64,000 nucleotides of DNA from Agrobacterium sp. a22-2 (lineage in GTDB: Bacteria; Pseudomonadota; Alphaproteobacteria; Rhizobiales; Rhizobiaceae): contig NZ_JAAXMM010000011.1 of NCBI RefSeq assembly GCF_012276985.1, forward strand, positions 62,001-126,000, written 5' to 3'. The notes below the pieces were generated by a model, which was not told the DNA's origin, searched no databases, and saw nothing but the letters and a program-made list of their open reading frames with translations. The translations under genes and the position numbers were made by a program. Shown piece after piece: positions 8,308-16,922 of this stretch (its first letter is position 1; every line of letters begins with the position of its first letter).

Positions 8308-9144
8308 TCAAGCGTGCTCGTGCCGCGGACCACGCTGCGCCGGCCGGAAGGCAGGCTCCGAGCCGTGCCTATGGGCGGCGTCGCGCTTGAGCTTCTGTTC
8401 AATGGCATCTTGCGCTCTCTGCAGTGCCGGCAGGAACCGCTCCAGGCCGTCTTGCATCTTCACCGCACTCGGGATCCAGATGATGCTCAGACAGGCCAGC
8501 ACACGATCTTCATGACGAATGGGAGCGGCGATCGCTGCGATCTGCGGATAAGAGCTCCGCCGCTCGACGGCGTAACCGTCGCTGCGGATCTTGGCGATCA
8601 TGTCCCGGGTATGGGCGCCGCAATGGCTATTGCGATCGACATGATCGCCAAAGCGCCCAAGATGTTCGAGAATCTGCACGCGCTGCTGCTCCGGGCAGAA
8701 GGCCAGGTAGGCAAGGCCGCAGGCGCTCGTCAGCATCGAGCGCTGGCTGTCGTCGAAATCCAGCAGCTTGATGTGAAACGGGTTCAGCGAATGGGTCGTA
8801 TCCCGCTGGAGCATTGCGCAGCTATAGGTGTCGAAGGTGGTGATTTCGCTGGTCCAGACCACTTCCTTCTGCAACTCCAGCAGAATGGGCTCGGCTGCCC
8901 AGAGCGCCCACACATCGTCCGTCAGCCCCTCTTTCAGGGCTCGTGTGGCGATGGTCGGGCGATACACTCCGTCCTTGCCAAGCGAGATGAGACCGCTTTT
9001 TTCGAGCGTCCCGAGTAGTCGATAGATCGTTGGTCGCGATAGCCCAAAATGCGCCACCGTCGTCTGTTTTGTCGCGCCGCCGGTTTCGCTCAGAAACTCG
9101 AGCAGGCGTAGTCCACGAGACAAAGCCCTTATGTTATCTGTCAT
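8308..9144 (-). CDS. IclR-family transcriptional regulator (second of two)
   Basis: 278 residues with an N-terminal winged helix (NIRALSRGLRLLEFLSETGG, then VAHFGLSRPTIYRLLGTLE at about residues 30-50) and an IclR effector domain containing SMLTSACGLAYLAFCPEQQ and AAIAAPIRHEDRVLACLSI. It is clearly similar in layout to the other IclR protein, with the same NIRAL start, suggesting an old duplication. It is divergent from the isomerase-thiolase operon starting at 9369, and the 224-base gap between them holds a palindrome (9332-9349). It is therefore the best candidate regulator of that operon. The C-terminal 20 residues are basic and His/Arg-rich. Confidence 0.88.
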   Translation of the reverse strand: MTDNIRALSRGLRLLEFLSETGGATKQTTVAHFGLSRPTIYRLLGTLEKSGLISLGKDGVYRPTIATRALKEGLTDDVWALWAAEPILLELQKEVVWTSEITTFDTYSCAMLQRDTTHSLNPFHIKLLDFDDSQRSMLTSACGLAYLAFCPEQQRVQILEHLGRFGDHVDRNSHCGAHTRDMIAKIRSDGYAVERRSSYPQIAAIAAPIRHEDRVLACLSIIWIPSAVKMQDGLERFLPALQRAQDAIEQKLKRDAAHRHGSEPAFRPAQRGPRHEHA

Positions 9145-9331
9145 GTTGCACCTCCCATGTAGAGAGTGAGCCTTCGCTTAACTTCTGTCAATCGAGGTGC
9201 ATTTCGATGCGCCGGAGCGCTGAAGGCCGACGATTGTTGGCTTGGCGTGTCACCTTGGCCATTCACCAGGCGGACGGCCGCCAGTCCGGAGTTGGCTCTT
9301 CGCACCTTCACGATCAGAGATGAACGCGTTG

Positions 9332-9349
9332 ATGCACCCGCTGGTGCAT
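9332..9349. promoter_or_regulatory. Palindromic candidate operator before the isomerase-thiolase operon
   Basis: ATGCACC-CGCT-GGTGCAT has perfect 7-base arms and ends 19 bases before the ATG at 9369, in the gap between the divergent IclR gene and the operon. A repressor bound here would block transcription or elongation into the operon. Alternatively it could form a small hairpin near the ribosome site. Confidence 0.4.
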
Positions 9350-9368
9350 ATGTCTTTGTGGAGTGAAA

Positions 9369-10124
9369 ATGGCAGGTACGGAATCCAATTCCGGTCGAGG
9401 CAAAGGCTATGGGTGGCGTCTGAGTTTGGGCATGCTGTTGCCGTCGAGCAATCCGGTGGCCGAACCAGAAGTGACACGCATGCTGCCGGAGGGCGTTTCG
9501 CTCCTGACGACACGGCTCAAGCTCGCGGGCAGCTCCCGGGAGGATCTGCTGGGGATGACGCGTGATGTCGAAAGCGCCGTCGGCCTTTTGTGCGACGCAG
9601 GCGCGGATCGGATCGTCTTCAATTGTACCGCGGTGTCCACCTTCGACGTGGCAATGGGGGACGTGCTTCGCGAGCGCATCGAAAAGGTCGCGGCTCGGCC
9701 GGCGACCAGTACGGCGGACGCCGTCATTGGCGCGCTCAAAGCTCTCGGCGCGAAGCGGATCGGGCTCATCACACCCTATATATCGGCCGTCGTGGAGCGC
9801 GAGATCGCATTTCTCCAACACCACGGTTTCGAGGTGGTGCGCTCTGTCGGCCGGGATCTTATTGAAGGCAAGGCGATGTCCAGCGTGGAACCTGGTCAAT
9901 GGTATCGCTGGACGATGGACAATGCGGATTGCGCCGCCGACGCCTACTTCCTCAGCTGCACCGCCATTCGCGTCATCGACATCATCCCCCACCTCGAGCG
10001 TGACCTCGGCGCACCTGTGGTTACCAGCAATCAGGCAATGCTCTGGTGGTGCCTGCGCCATGCCGGATTGCAGGACAGCCCCGAGGCATTTGGTCGCCTG
10101 TTCACCAAGCGGCTGCCTGTCTGA
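9369..10124 (+). CDS. Asp/Glu racemase superfamily protein, maleate isomerase / arylmalonate decarboxylase type
   Basis: 251 residues in two similar halves. The N-terminal landmark LGMLLPSSNPVAEPE (about residues 20-34) is characteristic of maleate isomerases and arylmalonate decarboxylases. One putative catalytic cysteine lies in each half: Cys86 in FNCTAVSTFD and Cys197 in FLSCTAIRVID. Having both cysteines fits an isomerase or racemase better than an arylmalonate decarboxylase, which has one. Maleate isomerase makes fumarate from maleate at the end of several aromatic routes, so it could act late in this pathway, but other diacids are possible. ATG 9369 is preferred over a GTG six bases earlier. 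It leads the operon that continues with the thiolase-fold gene 20 bases downstream. Confidence 0.75.
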   Translation: MAGTESNSGRGKGYGWRLSLGMLLPSSNPVAEPEVTRMLPEGVSLLTTRLKLAGSSREDLLGMTRDVESAVGLLCDAGADRIVFNCTAVSTFDVAMGDVLRERIEKVAARPATSTADAVIGALKALGAKRIGLITPYISAVVEREIAFLQHHGFEVVRSVGRDLIEGKAMSSVEPGQWYRWTMDNADCAADAYFLSCTAIRVIDIIPHLERDLGAPVVTSNQAMLWWCLRHAGLQDSPEAFGRLFTKRLPV

Positions 10125-10144
10125 AGACGTTGAGGACATTTGAT

Positions 10145-11296
10145 ATGAGTATTCGAGGAAAGGCCTTCATTGTGGGGGCATACGAGCATCCCGGACGCAA
10201 TCTGCCAGATCATTCGGTGCAGCAGATCCATGCCGAATCGGCGATCGGCGCGCTCACAGACGCCGGGCTCTTGCTCCAGGACGTGGATGGTTATTTCAGC
10301 AACGGCCAACTCGGGTTCGGCGGCATCTCGATGGCCGAATATCTCGGACTGAAGCTTAGCTATATCGATTCCACATTCACCGGCGGCTCCTCCTATCTCG
10401 CACATGTCGGCCATGCTGCGGCCGCCATTGCCGCGGGAAAGTGCAGGATCGCGTTGATCACGCAAGGCGCCAAGGTGCGGGGTGTCGTCCGAGGCGCCAA
10501 GCATACGACCGATACGCCGGAATTCCCGTTCGAGACGGTCTATGGTGAAACCAATGCCGCCGTCTATGCGCTGGCGGCCCGTCGGCACATGCATGAATAC
10601 GGCACGACGGCCGCGCAGTTGGCTGCCGTCAAGGTCGCGGCAGCTGGCTATGCCCAGCACAATCCGAATGCGCTGTTGCGCAAGAGCGTTTCCATCGACG
10701 ACGTCTTGAATTCGCCCGTGATCGCCGATCCGCTGCATCGGCTGGATTGCTGTGTGGTCACCGATGGTGGCGGCGCTCTCGTTCTGGCGGCGCCCGACGT
10801 GGCGCGAAGCTTGAAGCGTCCGGGGGTCAAGCTGTTGGGCCATGGCGAGGCGATCCGGCACGGCGGCAGTGGCCCGAGCGACTTCGCCAGCACGGCTGCC
10901 GCCTTTTCCGGGCCGCGCGCTTTCGCGGAAGCCGGTGTGAGCCCTCGCGATATCCGATACGCGTCGATCTACGATTCGTTCACGATTACGGTCATCATGA
11001 CTTTGGAGGATCTCGGCTTCTGCGCAAAAGGCGAAGGCGGCGCATTCGTGGCCAGCGGCGCCCTGGGGCTGGATGGCATTCTGCCGATCAATACCGATGG
11101 CGGCGGCCTCTGCAACAACCATCCCGGCTATCAGGGCGGCATGGTGCGAACAATCGAAGCGGTGCGCCAGCTGCGCGGCGAAGCCAATCCGAACACACAG
11201 GTCAAAAACTGCAGCATTGCGCTGGCGCACGGCACCGGCGGCGGCATGTCGCGCCATGCCAGCGTCACGCTGGTGCTGGGGCAGGAGGACGCATGA
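10145..11296 (+). CDS. Thiolase-fold enzyme (SCP2-thiolase/lipid-transfer-protein type) lacking the usual nucleophilic Cys
   Basis: 383 residues with the non-decarboxylating SCP2-thiolase layout: AESAIGALTDAGLLLQDVDG, then STFTGGSSYLAHVGHAAAAI, GETNAAVYALAARRHMHEYG, YASIYDSFTITVIMTLEDLGFC and GGGLCNNHPGYQGG. Where true thiolases have the acyl-accepting Cys (around residue 80-83) this protein has GGSS. Members of this branch that pair with a DUF35 protein can be retro-aldolases (steroid Ltp2 type) rather than thiolases. The DUF35 partner starts inside the stop codon (ATGA at 11293-11296), consistent with a complex made in fixed ratio. ATG 10145 is chosen over upstream in-frame starts because it fits the family N-terminus. 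Confidence 0.85.
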   Translation: MSIRGKAFIVGAYEHPGRNLPDHSVQQIHAESAIGALTDAGLLLQDVDGYFSNGQLGFGGISMAEYLGLKLSYIDSTFTGGSSYLAHVGHAAAAIAAGKCRIALITQGAKVRGVVRGAKHTTDTPEFPFETVYGETNAAVYALAARRHMHEYGTTAAQLAAVKVAAAGYAQHNPNALLRKSVSIDDVLNSPVIADPLHRLDCCVVTDGGGALVLAAPDVARSLKRPGVKLLGHGEAIRHGGSGPSDFASTAAAFSGPRAFAEAGVSPRDIRYASIYDSFTITVIMTLEDLGFCAKGEGGAFVASGALGLDGILPINTDGGGLCNNHPGYQGGMVRTIEAVRQLRGEANPNTQVKNCSIALAHGTGGGMSRHASVTLVLGQEDA

Positions 11297-11718
11297 TGAG
11301 CGACAGTCAACACACGGACACTCTTCCCATTCCCGTGCCGGTGGTTTTTCCGGAAACCGAGCCGTTCTGGAAAAGCGCCCGGAAAGGCATCCTGCTTTTG
11401 CCGTTCTGTGGCCATTGCGCCAAGGCGGTTTGGTATCCGAAGGCATTCTGCAATGCCTGTGGCAGCTCCGAGCTGGATTGGCGCGAGGCATCGGGGCTTG
11501 GCCAGATCTACAGCTTCACCGAAGTCTTCAAGGGTGAGGGGGCCTATCGGGAGACGCCGAGCTACATCCTTGCCCTGATCGATCTCGACGAGGGCGTGCG
11601 CATGCTCAGCAACATTGTCGAGTATGGCGCCGAGCCGCTGCACATAGGACAGCGCGTGCAGGTGGTGTTCCACAACGGGAGCGACGATACGGCGCTCCCC
11701 CGATTCAAGCCGGTTTGA
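11293..11718 (+). CDS. DUF35 zinc-ribbon/OB-fold protein, partner of the thiolase-fold enzyme
   Basis: 141 residues. The N-terminal helix PETEPFWKSARKGILLLPFC leads into a rubredoxin-like zinc ribbon with Cys39, Cys42, Cys53 and Cys56 (CGHC...CNAC), followed by an OB fold (GQIYSFTEVFKGEG, YILALIDLDEGVRMLSNI, GQRVQVVF). DUF35 proteins bind thiolase-fold partners and shape their acyl-CoA site, as in steroid side-chain and acetone/HMG-CoA systems. Its start overlaps the stop of the upstream gene by four bases, so translation is coupled. The next gene, the CoA-transferase, follows after 39 bases. Confidence 0.9.
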   Translation: MMSDSQHTDTLPIPVPVVFPETEPFWKSARKGILLLPFCGHCAKAVWYPKAFCNACGSSELDWREASGLGQIYSFTEVFKGEGAYRETPSYILALIDLDEGVRMLSNIVEYGAEPLHIGQRVQVVFHNGSDDTALPRFKPV

Positions 11719-11757
11719 CTGGCTCGATTGCATTCATTTTCAGTGAAAGGAGAAGGC

Positions 11758-13143
11758 ATGGATAAGGTCTTCAACAGTGCTACCGATGCGGTGGCGGATA
11801 TCAATGACGGGGCGGCGATCGCGATTGCCGGTTTTGGCGTCGGCCATTCCTATCCCAACAGTCTGGTCGTGGCACTGCAGTCCCAAGGGGCCAGGCGCCT
11901 CTCGATCATCGCCAACTCGTTGGGGGCCGGCGGGGACTTTCGCCCGCAGATCCTGGTGCAGAACGGCCAGGTGCGCCGGCTCGTCTTGTCCTTCTCGGTC
12001 CGTCCGGGCATGCCTTCGCCGGAAGAGGAAAAGATCGCCGCCGGTGAAATCGAGCTGGAGATGGTGCCTCAGGGCATCCTCGTCGAGCGGTTGCGGGCGG
12101 CCGGCGCCGGTTTGCCTGCCTTTTACAGCCCAGTCACTGTCGGAACCCCTCTTCAGGACGGCAAGGAAGTGCGCCGGTTTGGCGACCGCGACTACGTGCT
12201 CGAACACGCCCTGCCTGTCGATGTCGCCCTGATCCGCGGCCACCGGGCCGATCGGTTCGGCAATGTCGAGTTTCGCGGCAGCAGTGCGCATTTCCATGCC
12301 AGTTTCGCCAAGGCCGCCAAGCTTGTCATTGTCGAGGTCGAAGAGATAGTCGAGGCCGGAGAGATCGCACCGGAGCGGGTGGGGCTGCCCGGCATCTACG
12401 TGTCACGGGTGGTGCGCACAAGCACCAAATACCCGCCGCCGACCGGCCGCATGGGCCGCCGCGCACCCGACAGCGGGCGCGAATATTTCGGCAAGCCTGC
12501 TCTGACCCGCTCCAACATGGCGCGCCGCGCCGCTGCACTCCTGCCGGAAGGCGGTTACGTCAATCTCGGCTCGGGTCTGCCGACGCTGGTGGCGGCCCAT
12601 ACGAAAGACAAATCCATCCTGCTTCACGCGGAAAATGGCGCCCTTGGCTACGATCTGCTGGACGACCCGGCGCAGTTCGATGTCGACTTCTTCGACGCGG
12701 CCGGGAACTTCATCAAGATGCGTCCCGGCGGGGCCCTGTTCGAGAGCGTCGGCTCCTTCGAAATCGCCCGTTCCGGCAAGCTTTCGGCCGTCCTTCTGGG
12801 CGCTTACCAGGTCAGCGAAAAGGGCGATCTTGCCAATTGGGCCGTGCCGGGCCAGTCCGGCGGCGGCATTGGCGGTGCCATGGACCTGGCGGCCTCCGGC
12901 AGCCAGGTGATCGTCCTGATGGAGCATTGCGACGGCAAGGGCCAGCCGAAGCTGGTGCGCGACTGTGCGTATCCGCTCACCGCGCCCGCCTGCGTGGATA
13001 TGGTGATTACCGACCTGGCGCTGCTGATCCGCAAGGGAGACGGCTTTGAAGTCACCGAGATTGCGGAGGGCTTCAGCCCGGACGAAATCCGCGCATTGAC
13101 CCCGATCGATATCACATTCGCCGCTTCGATCGGGTCGATGTGA
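11758..13143 (+). CDS. Fused alpha/beta CoA-transferase (3-oxoacid CoA-transferase family I)
   Basis: 461 residues, with both subunits of a family I CoA-transferase in one chain. The alpha half is about residues 1-235 (IAIAGFGVGHSYPNSLVVAL; ALIRGHRADRFGNVEFRG), the beta half about 250-455 (VNLGSGLPTLVAAH, then LLHAENGALGYD). Glu292 in AENG corresponds to the catalytic glutamate that carries CoA. Such enzymes move CoA from succinyl-CoA or another donor to a carboxylic acid. Fused chains are known in mammals and in some bacteria; many bacterial relatives are two genes. AGGAGAAGGC precedes ATG 11758. In this operon it probably activates a ring-cleavage acid for the thiolase-fold/DUF35 enzyme. 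Confidence 0.88.
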   Translation: MDKVFNSATDAVADINDGAAIAIAGFGVGHSYPNSLVVALQSQGARRLSIIANSLGAGGDFRPQILVQNGQVRRLVLSFSVRPGMPSPEEEKIAAGEIELEMVPQGILVERLRAAGAGLPAFYSPVTVGTPLQDGKEVRRFGDRDYVLEHALPVDVALIRGHRADRFGNVEFRGSSAHFHASFAKAAKLVIVEVEEIVEAGEIAPERVGLPGIYVSRVVRTSTKYPPPTGRMGRRAPDSGREYFGKPALTRSNMARRAAALLPEGGYVNLGSGLPTLVAAHTKDKSILLHAENGALGYDLLDDPAQFDVDFFDAAGNFIKMRPGGALFESVGSFEIARSGKLSAVLLGAYQVSEKGDLANWAVPGQSGGGIGGAMDLAASGSQVIVLMEHCDGKGQPKLVRDCAYPLTAPACVDMVITDLALLIRKGDGFEVTEIAEGFSPDEIRALTPIDITFAASIGSM

Positions 13144-13254
13144 CGCTGCCGAATGTGCCGCCCGACAGCCAGCCGGATGCTAGGGAGATGGCGGCATCAC
13201 GTTTTTTTCAACCATCCATGTTGTTCGGGCATGGAGATAACAGTGGAGACTAAA

Positions 13255-13683
13255 ATGAGACTATCTCAGTCCGTTGAATTGAAGGCCCCTGCCTCGGAGG
13301 TCTGGACGTTTGTCAGTGACTTCTACAACTTTCAAACTTGGCAGCCTCATATCGAGTCGACGGCTCGGGGACCGGCGTCCGGTGAGCGTATCGTCAAGAT
13401 GAAGCGGGGAAACACGATCCTCGATCGCATTGCCGTGCTCGACAACGAAAAGCGCACGCTGGCCTACGAGATGGTGCCGAACCAGGAACTGCCTCCGGGT
13501 GCGCCGAAGCTCGAAGGCTTCCTCGCGACCTTCGTCGTCAACGAGGCCGGTACCGGCTCCGAGGTCGAATATTCGATCGCTGTCGAGGTGCCGAGTGCCA
13601 TTCAGGAAATGGCTGAAAAGGGCATCGGCAGCGACATCGCCGGCGCGTTGCAGGGCCTCAAGGACAAGTTCGGGGCAGTCTGA
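13255..13683 (+). CDS. SRPBCC-family protein (polyketide cyclase/dehydrase-like)
   Basis: 142 residues with the helix-grip pattern of the SRPBCC/MxaD-like group: LSQSVELKAPASEVWTFVSD, FYNFQTWQPHI, GERIVKMKRG, TFVVNEAGTGSEVEYSIAVE and a long C-terminal helix ending GALQGLKDKFG. Members bind hydrophobic ligands, sometimes catalysing cyclisation or hydration. The start at ATG 13255 has GTGGAG upstream; an ATG at 13231 is possible. It is the last gene before a strong terminator at 13722-13749, closing the operon that begins at 9369. Confidence 0.78.
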   Translation: MRLSQSVELKAPASEVWTFVSDFYNFQTWQPHIESTARGPASGERIVKMKRGNTILDRIAVLDNEKRTLAYEMVPNQELPPGAPKLEGFLATFVVNEAGTGSEVEYSIAVEVPSAIQEMAEKGIGSDIAGALQGLKDKFGAV

Positions 13684-13695
13684 CGGTTCCTCCCC

Positions 13696-13717
13696 ACGAC
13701 TTTTGGTATGAAGTCGT
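13696..13717 (+). other. Hairpin before the terminator
   Basis: ACGACTT, eight bases, then AAGTCGT: a perfect 7-bp stem just after the SRPBCC stop codon, immediately upstream of the main terminator. It may help protect the 3' end of the message or act as a first pause site. Confidence 0.4.
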
Positions 13718-13721
13718 TGTG

Positions 13722-13749
13722 CCGCCGCTCGCAAGAGCGGCGGTTTTTT
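13722..13749 (+). terminator. Strong intrinsic terminator of the isomerase-thiolase-CoA-transferase operon
   Basis: CCGCCGCTC-GCAA-GAGCGGCGG forms a perfect 9-bp stem with a stable GCAA tetraloop, followed directly by six T residues. It sits 39 bases after the SRPBCC stop codon and separates that operon from the convergent MFS gene. Confidence 0.9.
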
Positions 13750-14185
13750 GTTTGTCCGCGCGCCGAGCCGCGCACTTGCCATTGCGCAGGTCCTCCTACT
13801 GAGCGCTGCGCACCAAACGTGGCCGACGCCGCGCGGTTGATGGATGGTCGGGTTAAGCCTGGCGGATTGTTCGGCACCGGTGTTGAACCAAACAGGTTGC
13901 AATCGGGTCACCAGCACAGGCGAGGCGGGGAGCCCTGGTAAGGTGATGGTGATCGTCATCGTCGCGGGCCAGGGCCATCCGGACGGGGAGGCCCCGAAGT
14001 CCCGGGGGCTGCAACACCGGGCACTTCACTGCCGCCGGTTCCGGGGTGGTTTCGGTCGGTTGGATCTTTGAACCATCTGCCGAAACGGCAAGAGGCCGAC
14101 CTGGTTTTCACCAGTGCCGACCTCCTTGCTTGGGAGCAAAACAGTGCTTTGCGGGGCCGGGCCGTTGGTCGCGGCCCAGCTGCGA
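13750..14185. other. Gene-free stretch between convergent operons
   Basis: About 435 bases between the terminator and the end of the MFS gene. Open frames in it are Arg/Pro/Gly-rich and not protein-like. The repeat GCCGACCT occurs twice within 30 bases near 14096 and 14118, flanking a small hairpin (CTGGT-TTTC-ACCAG). No function is assigned. Confidence 0.5.
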
Positions 14186-15433
14186 TCATGGGGTTGGTGC
14201 GGGCGCTGCCGCCGACACGAACACCCGCCGATTGCTCATCATCAGCAAGGCCCCAGCGACATTCATTCCGGCAATGGCCAGAATGCTCGGAATGTAGGTC
14301 TGGGTGAGATCGAACAACTGGCCGACCACGAAGGGCGCGACGGCGCTCGCAATCGTCATCATGGAGATTGCAAAGCCCGAGACCGACGCAAAATGCCGGG
14401 CCGGAAAGGTTTCGGCCAGCAGGGCCATCGAGCTGACCTGGACCGCGCCATAGCCGGCGCCCAGGAGCACGGCGTAAGCATAGAGCATGAAAGTGTTTTC
14501 GGCGTAACCGAGTGTCAGAAGACCGATGGCGAAGACGAGGAGGCCGCCGGTCAGGATATTGCGGGTGCCGAAACGGTCGCCCAAGGCGCCGACCATGAAA
14601 TTGCCCAGCAGCGTGGAGGCGGCCATCAACGACAGCGATGCCGCGGCGGCAGAGGGGGAGAAGGCGGAATCATGGAGAAGTGCCTGCCCATGGGCGATGT
14701 AGAGCGAACTTCCGGCCCCGGCACTGACAATGCAGAGAATTACCAGCCAAAGCGCTGGCGATTTGTAGATTGATCCTTTCGGCTCCGGTGCGGAATCGGG
14801 CTGCGCAGTCTTGTCGACGCCTTCATTCCGAGCGGCCGATGGTGCATCGCGTACGACGAAGATGGCAAAACACAAGGCAAAAGCTCCGACGGCGATGAAG
14901 ACAAGCCAGCCGGCACGCCAGTCGCCCTGGGCAATGACACTGCTGATCAGCGGCGCGGCGATGAAACCGCCCACTCCCATCGTCGCATAGAGGGTCGCAA
15001 ACGCGCGGGCCTGCTTCTTGTCGAACCACGCCGCGACGCAGGCCTGATTGGCAATGAAGCCGCCGGCACTCATGGCCAGTCCCATCAGGATGCCGAAGGC
15101 GAAGATCACCTGCCACGGCTGTTCCACCCAGAAAGCCATGGCGCTCGCACCCACGAGCAGCAGGAAGCTGCCGGCGATCAGCACGATGCGTGGTCCATAG
15201 CGGTCGACCGCCGAACCGATCAGCGGCGCGGTCAATCCGGTGACGGCCATGTTGACCGACACCAGCAGGCCCAGCAGGCTGCGGTCCCAACCGAGCGTCG
15301 TCACCATGGTGGTGTTGATCACGCTTGCGCCATAGATGGGGAAAGCCGCATTCATGCAGAGGATGAGCGCGCAGGCGCCCAGGATCACTCGGTGATACCG
15401 AGGATGGGTGGAATTCAATGGAGATAAGCTCAT
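14186..15433 (-). CDS. Major facilitator superfamily transporter
   Basis: 415 residues with twelve predicted membrane helices in two sets of six and a cytoplasmic loop near the middle (about residues 195-215, acidic and Ala/Pro-rich). The TM2-TM3 loop carries GSAVDRYGPRIVL, the usual MFS motif with D and R, and GALGDRFGTRNIL repeats it in the second half. The group resembles monocarboxylate/oxalate-formate-type MFS proteins. ATG 15433 is used because AAGAGGTC precedes it; a frame to 15484 is open but less likely. It is divergent from the monooxygenase operon at 15694 and probably imports a substrate or exports an intermediate of that route. Confidence 0.85.
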   Translation of the reverse strand: MSLSPLNSTHPRYHRVILGACALILCMNAAFPIYGASVINTTMVTTLGWDRSLLGLLVSVNMAVTGLTAPLIGSAVDRYGPRIVLIAGSFLLLVGASAMAFWVEQPWQVIFAFGILMGLAMSAGGFIANQACVAAWFDKKQARAFATLYATMGVGGFIAAPLISSVIAQGDWRAGWLVFIAVGAFALCFAIFVVRDAPSAARNEGVDKTAQPDSAPEPKGSIYKSPALWLVILCIVSAGAGSSLYIAHGQALLHDSAFSPSAAAASLSLMAASTLLGNFMVGALGDRFGTRNILTGGLLVFAIGLLTLGYAENTFMLYAYAVLLGAGYGAVQVSSMALLAETFPARHFASVSGFAISMMTIASAVAPFVVGQLFDLTQTYIPSILAIAGMNVAGALLMMSNRRVFVSAAAPAPTP

Positions 15434-15553
15434 TGGTCGACCTCTTGATGTCGAAAATGTTCCGTATATCGGAGCCGGGCGCAACTAACCATTTAACCGC
15501 GCAGCGCAAACACTAGAGCGTTCCCACGGGACACACATCTTGGCTTATGCATG

Positions 15554-15589
15554 CGTCCGGCAGATGTATCAACGTACACATACCGGACG
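15554..15589. promoter_or_regulatory. 36-bp imperfect dyad between divergent MFS and monooxygenase genes
   Basis: Outer arms CGTCCGG and CCGGACG are perfect; within them lies a second, inner dyad TGTA-N6-TACA. The two share an axis. It lies in the 260-base gap between the MFS start and the monooxygenase start, where one operator could serve both directions. The responsible protein is not known. Confidence 0.4.
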
Positions 15590-15693
15590 TTGGATCGTCG
15601 CAGCTTGTCGATCCTGGACTGCGGGTCTCAAATCAATCCCAGGAGAGCACTCGCCGCAATTGCGGGTGCTGGTGAGGAGGATGAGGTGCGCCG

Positions 15694-16917
15694 ATGGTCA
15701 GTCTTGAACGACGTTTTGAAGCAGAGGGATTGGTGCCGCCGGAGCCCAACCTGCGACCGGATGAGATGGTCGCACGCGCGACGTCGATGATCGGCACGCT
15801 GCGCGCCCGCCAGGCGGATGCCGAAGCCGCCGGTCGCCTGCTGGAGGTCACCCATGAGGAGTTCATGCAGGCGGGATTCTATCGCATCGTGCAGCCGCGG
15901 CGGTTCGGTGGTTACGAGTTCGACCTGACTACCTACGTCCGCGTCATGATGGAAATTGCCCGCGGGTGTCCGTCGAGCGGTTGGGTTCTGGCGCTCGTCT
16001 CGGGGCATCCGATCATGCTGGCCGACTTCAGTGATCGTGCGCAGATCGAAGCCTATGGCGATGACGGCGATTATCGGTGCCCATCCGTGGGCTCGCCCGT
16101 ACCGGTGAAACCGGAAAAAGGTGGCTACCGTGTCAGCGGGGCATGGGACTATGCATCGGGTTGCGATGTCTCGACCCACGCGATGGTCAGTGGCCTCACA
16201 CCCGAACCCGATGGCAGCATGACGCCGCGCCTGATGCTCGTCGACCGTTGCGATTTCGAGATCATCGACAATTGGCAGATGATCGGGATGCAGGGGACCG
16301 GTTCGCGCCGGGTGGTCGTCAAGGATCTGTTCATTCCGGACTATCGGACGGCCCCGATCGTCATGTGGCGCGGCGAGCGTGGCGCGGCTGTGCATCCAAA
16401 CCCGATGTATAACGGTCGCAAGGCATCGTATTTTGCCATCGAGCTTGGCGCTGTCATCGTCGGCGCGGCCAAGGGCGCGCTCGACATCTATGACGAAATC
16501 TGCCGCGGCAAGTCCATGCGGTTCTCCCCGAAGCAGCGCCTGTTCGAGAGCCACGAGTTCCAGCAATATTACGGGGACGCGCAAACCAAGCTCGATTCCG
16601 CCGAGGCGCTCCTGTTAAAGGTAACCGAAGGCTATCTTGAAGCCTGCAAGTCGCACCAGGAGACCAATCAGGGCTTCAGCGAGGAGACCGACCGGCGGCT
16701 GTTTGCTGCCGCGCAGGAGGCCTGCCGGCTTGCCTGGGATGCGCTGGAAATCATCTTCACCACGGCCGGCACCAGTGCCGGCGCCAAACAGTCCCAGCTG
16801 GCGCGGATCTATCGAGACGCCTCGGTGCAGAAGACGCATTTCGTCGAGCAGCGGTCGCGCACGGCGGTCAATGCGGCCCGCCTTCATTTCGGGCTCGCCC
16901 CGCTGACGCCGTTCTGA
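15694..16917 (+). CDS. Flavin-dependent monooxygenase of the acyl-CoA dehydrogenase fold, second paralogue
   Basis: 407 residues, same layout as the protein at 4496-5770: EFMQAGFYRIVQPRRFGGYE, IARGCPSSGWVLALVSGH, GYRVSGAWDYASGCDVSTH, MIGMQGTGSRRVVVKD and TTAGTSAGAKQSQLARIYRD align with it throughout. It is therefore a group D hydroxylase oxygenase subunit or a related dehydrogenase. No second flavin reductase gene is adjacent, so it may use the reductase encoded at 3677-4423. A GAGGAGGATG stretch lies before ATG 15694. It heads an operon of tightly spaced genes (5 bases to the next). Confidence 0.83.
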   Translation: MVSLERRFEAEGLVPPEPNLRPDEMVARATSMIGTLRARQADAEAAGRLLEVTHEEFMQAGFYRIVQPRRFGGYEFDLTTYVRVMMEIARGCPSSGWVLALVSGHPIMLADFSDRAQIEAYGDDGDYRCPSVGSPVPVKPEKGGYRVSGAWDYASGCDVSTHAMVSGLTPEPDGSMTPRLMLVDRCDFEIIDNWQMIGMQGTGSRRVVVKDLFIPDYRTAPIVMWRGERGAAVHPNPMYNGRKASYFAIELGAVIVGAAKGALDIYDEICRGKSMRFSPKQRLFESHEFQQYYGDAQTKLDSAEALLLKVTEGYLEACKSHQETNQGFSEETDRRLFAAAQEACRLAWDALEIIFTTAGTSAGAKQSQLARIYRDASVQKTHFVEQRSRTAVNAARLHFGLAPLTPF

Positions 16918-16922
16918 TCGAG

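Noticed and set aside
9141..10139. 332-residue minus-strand frame opposite the isomerase gene
   Set aside because: Shadow of the isomerase gene on the other strand; composition is His/Arg-rich and non-protein-like.
10031..11491. 486-residue minus-strand frame opposite the thiolase-fold gene
   Set aside because: Antisense shadow of a well-supported gene in a GC-rich genome.
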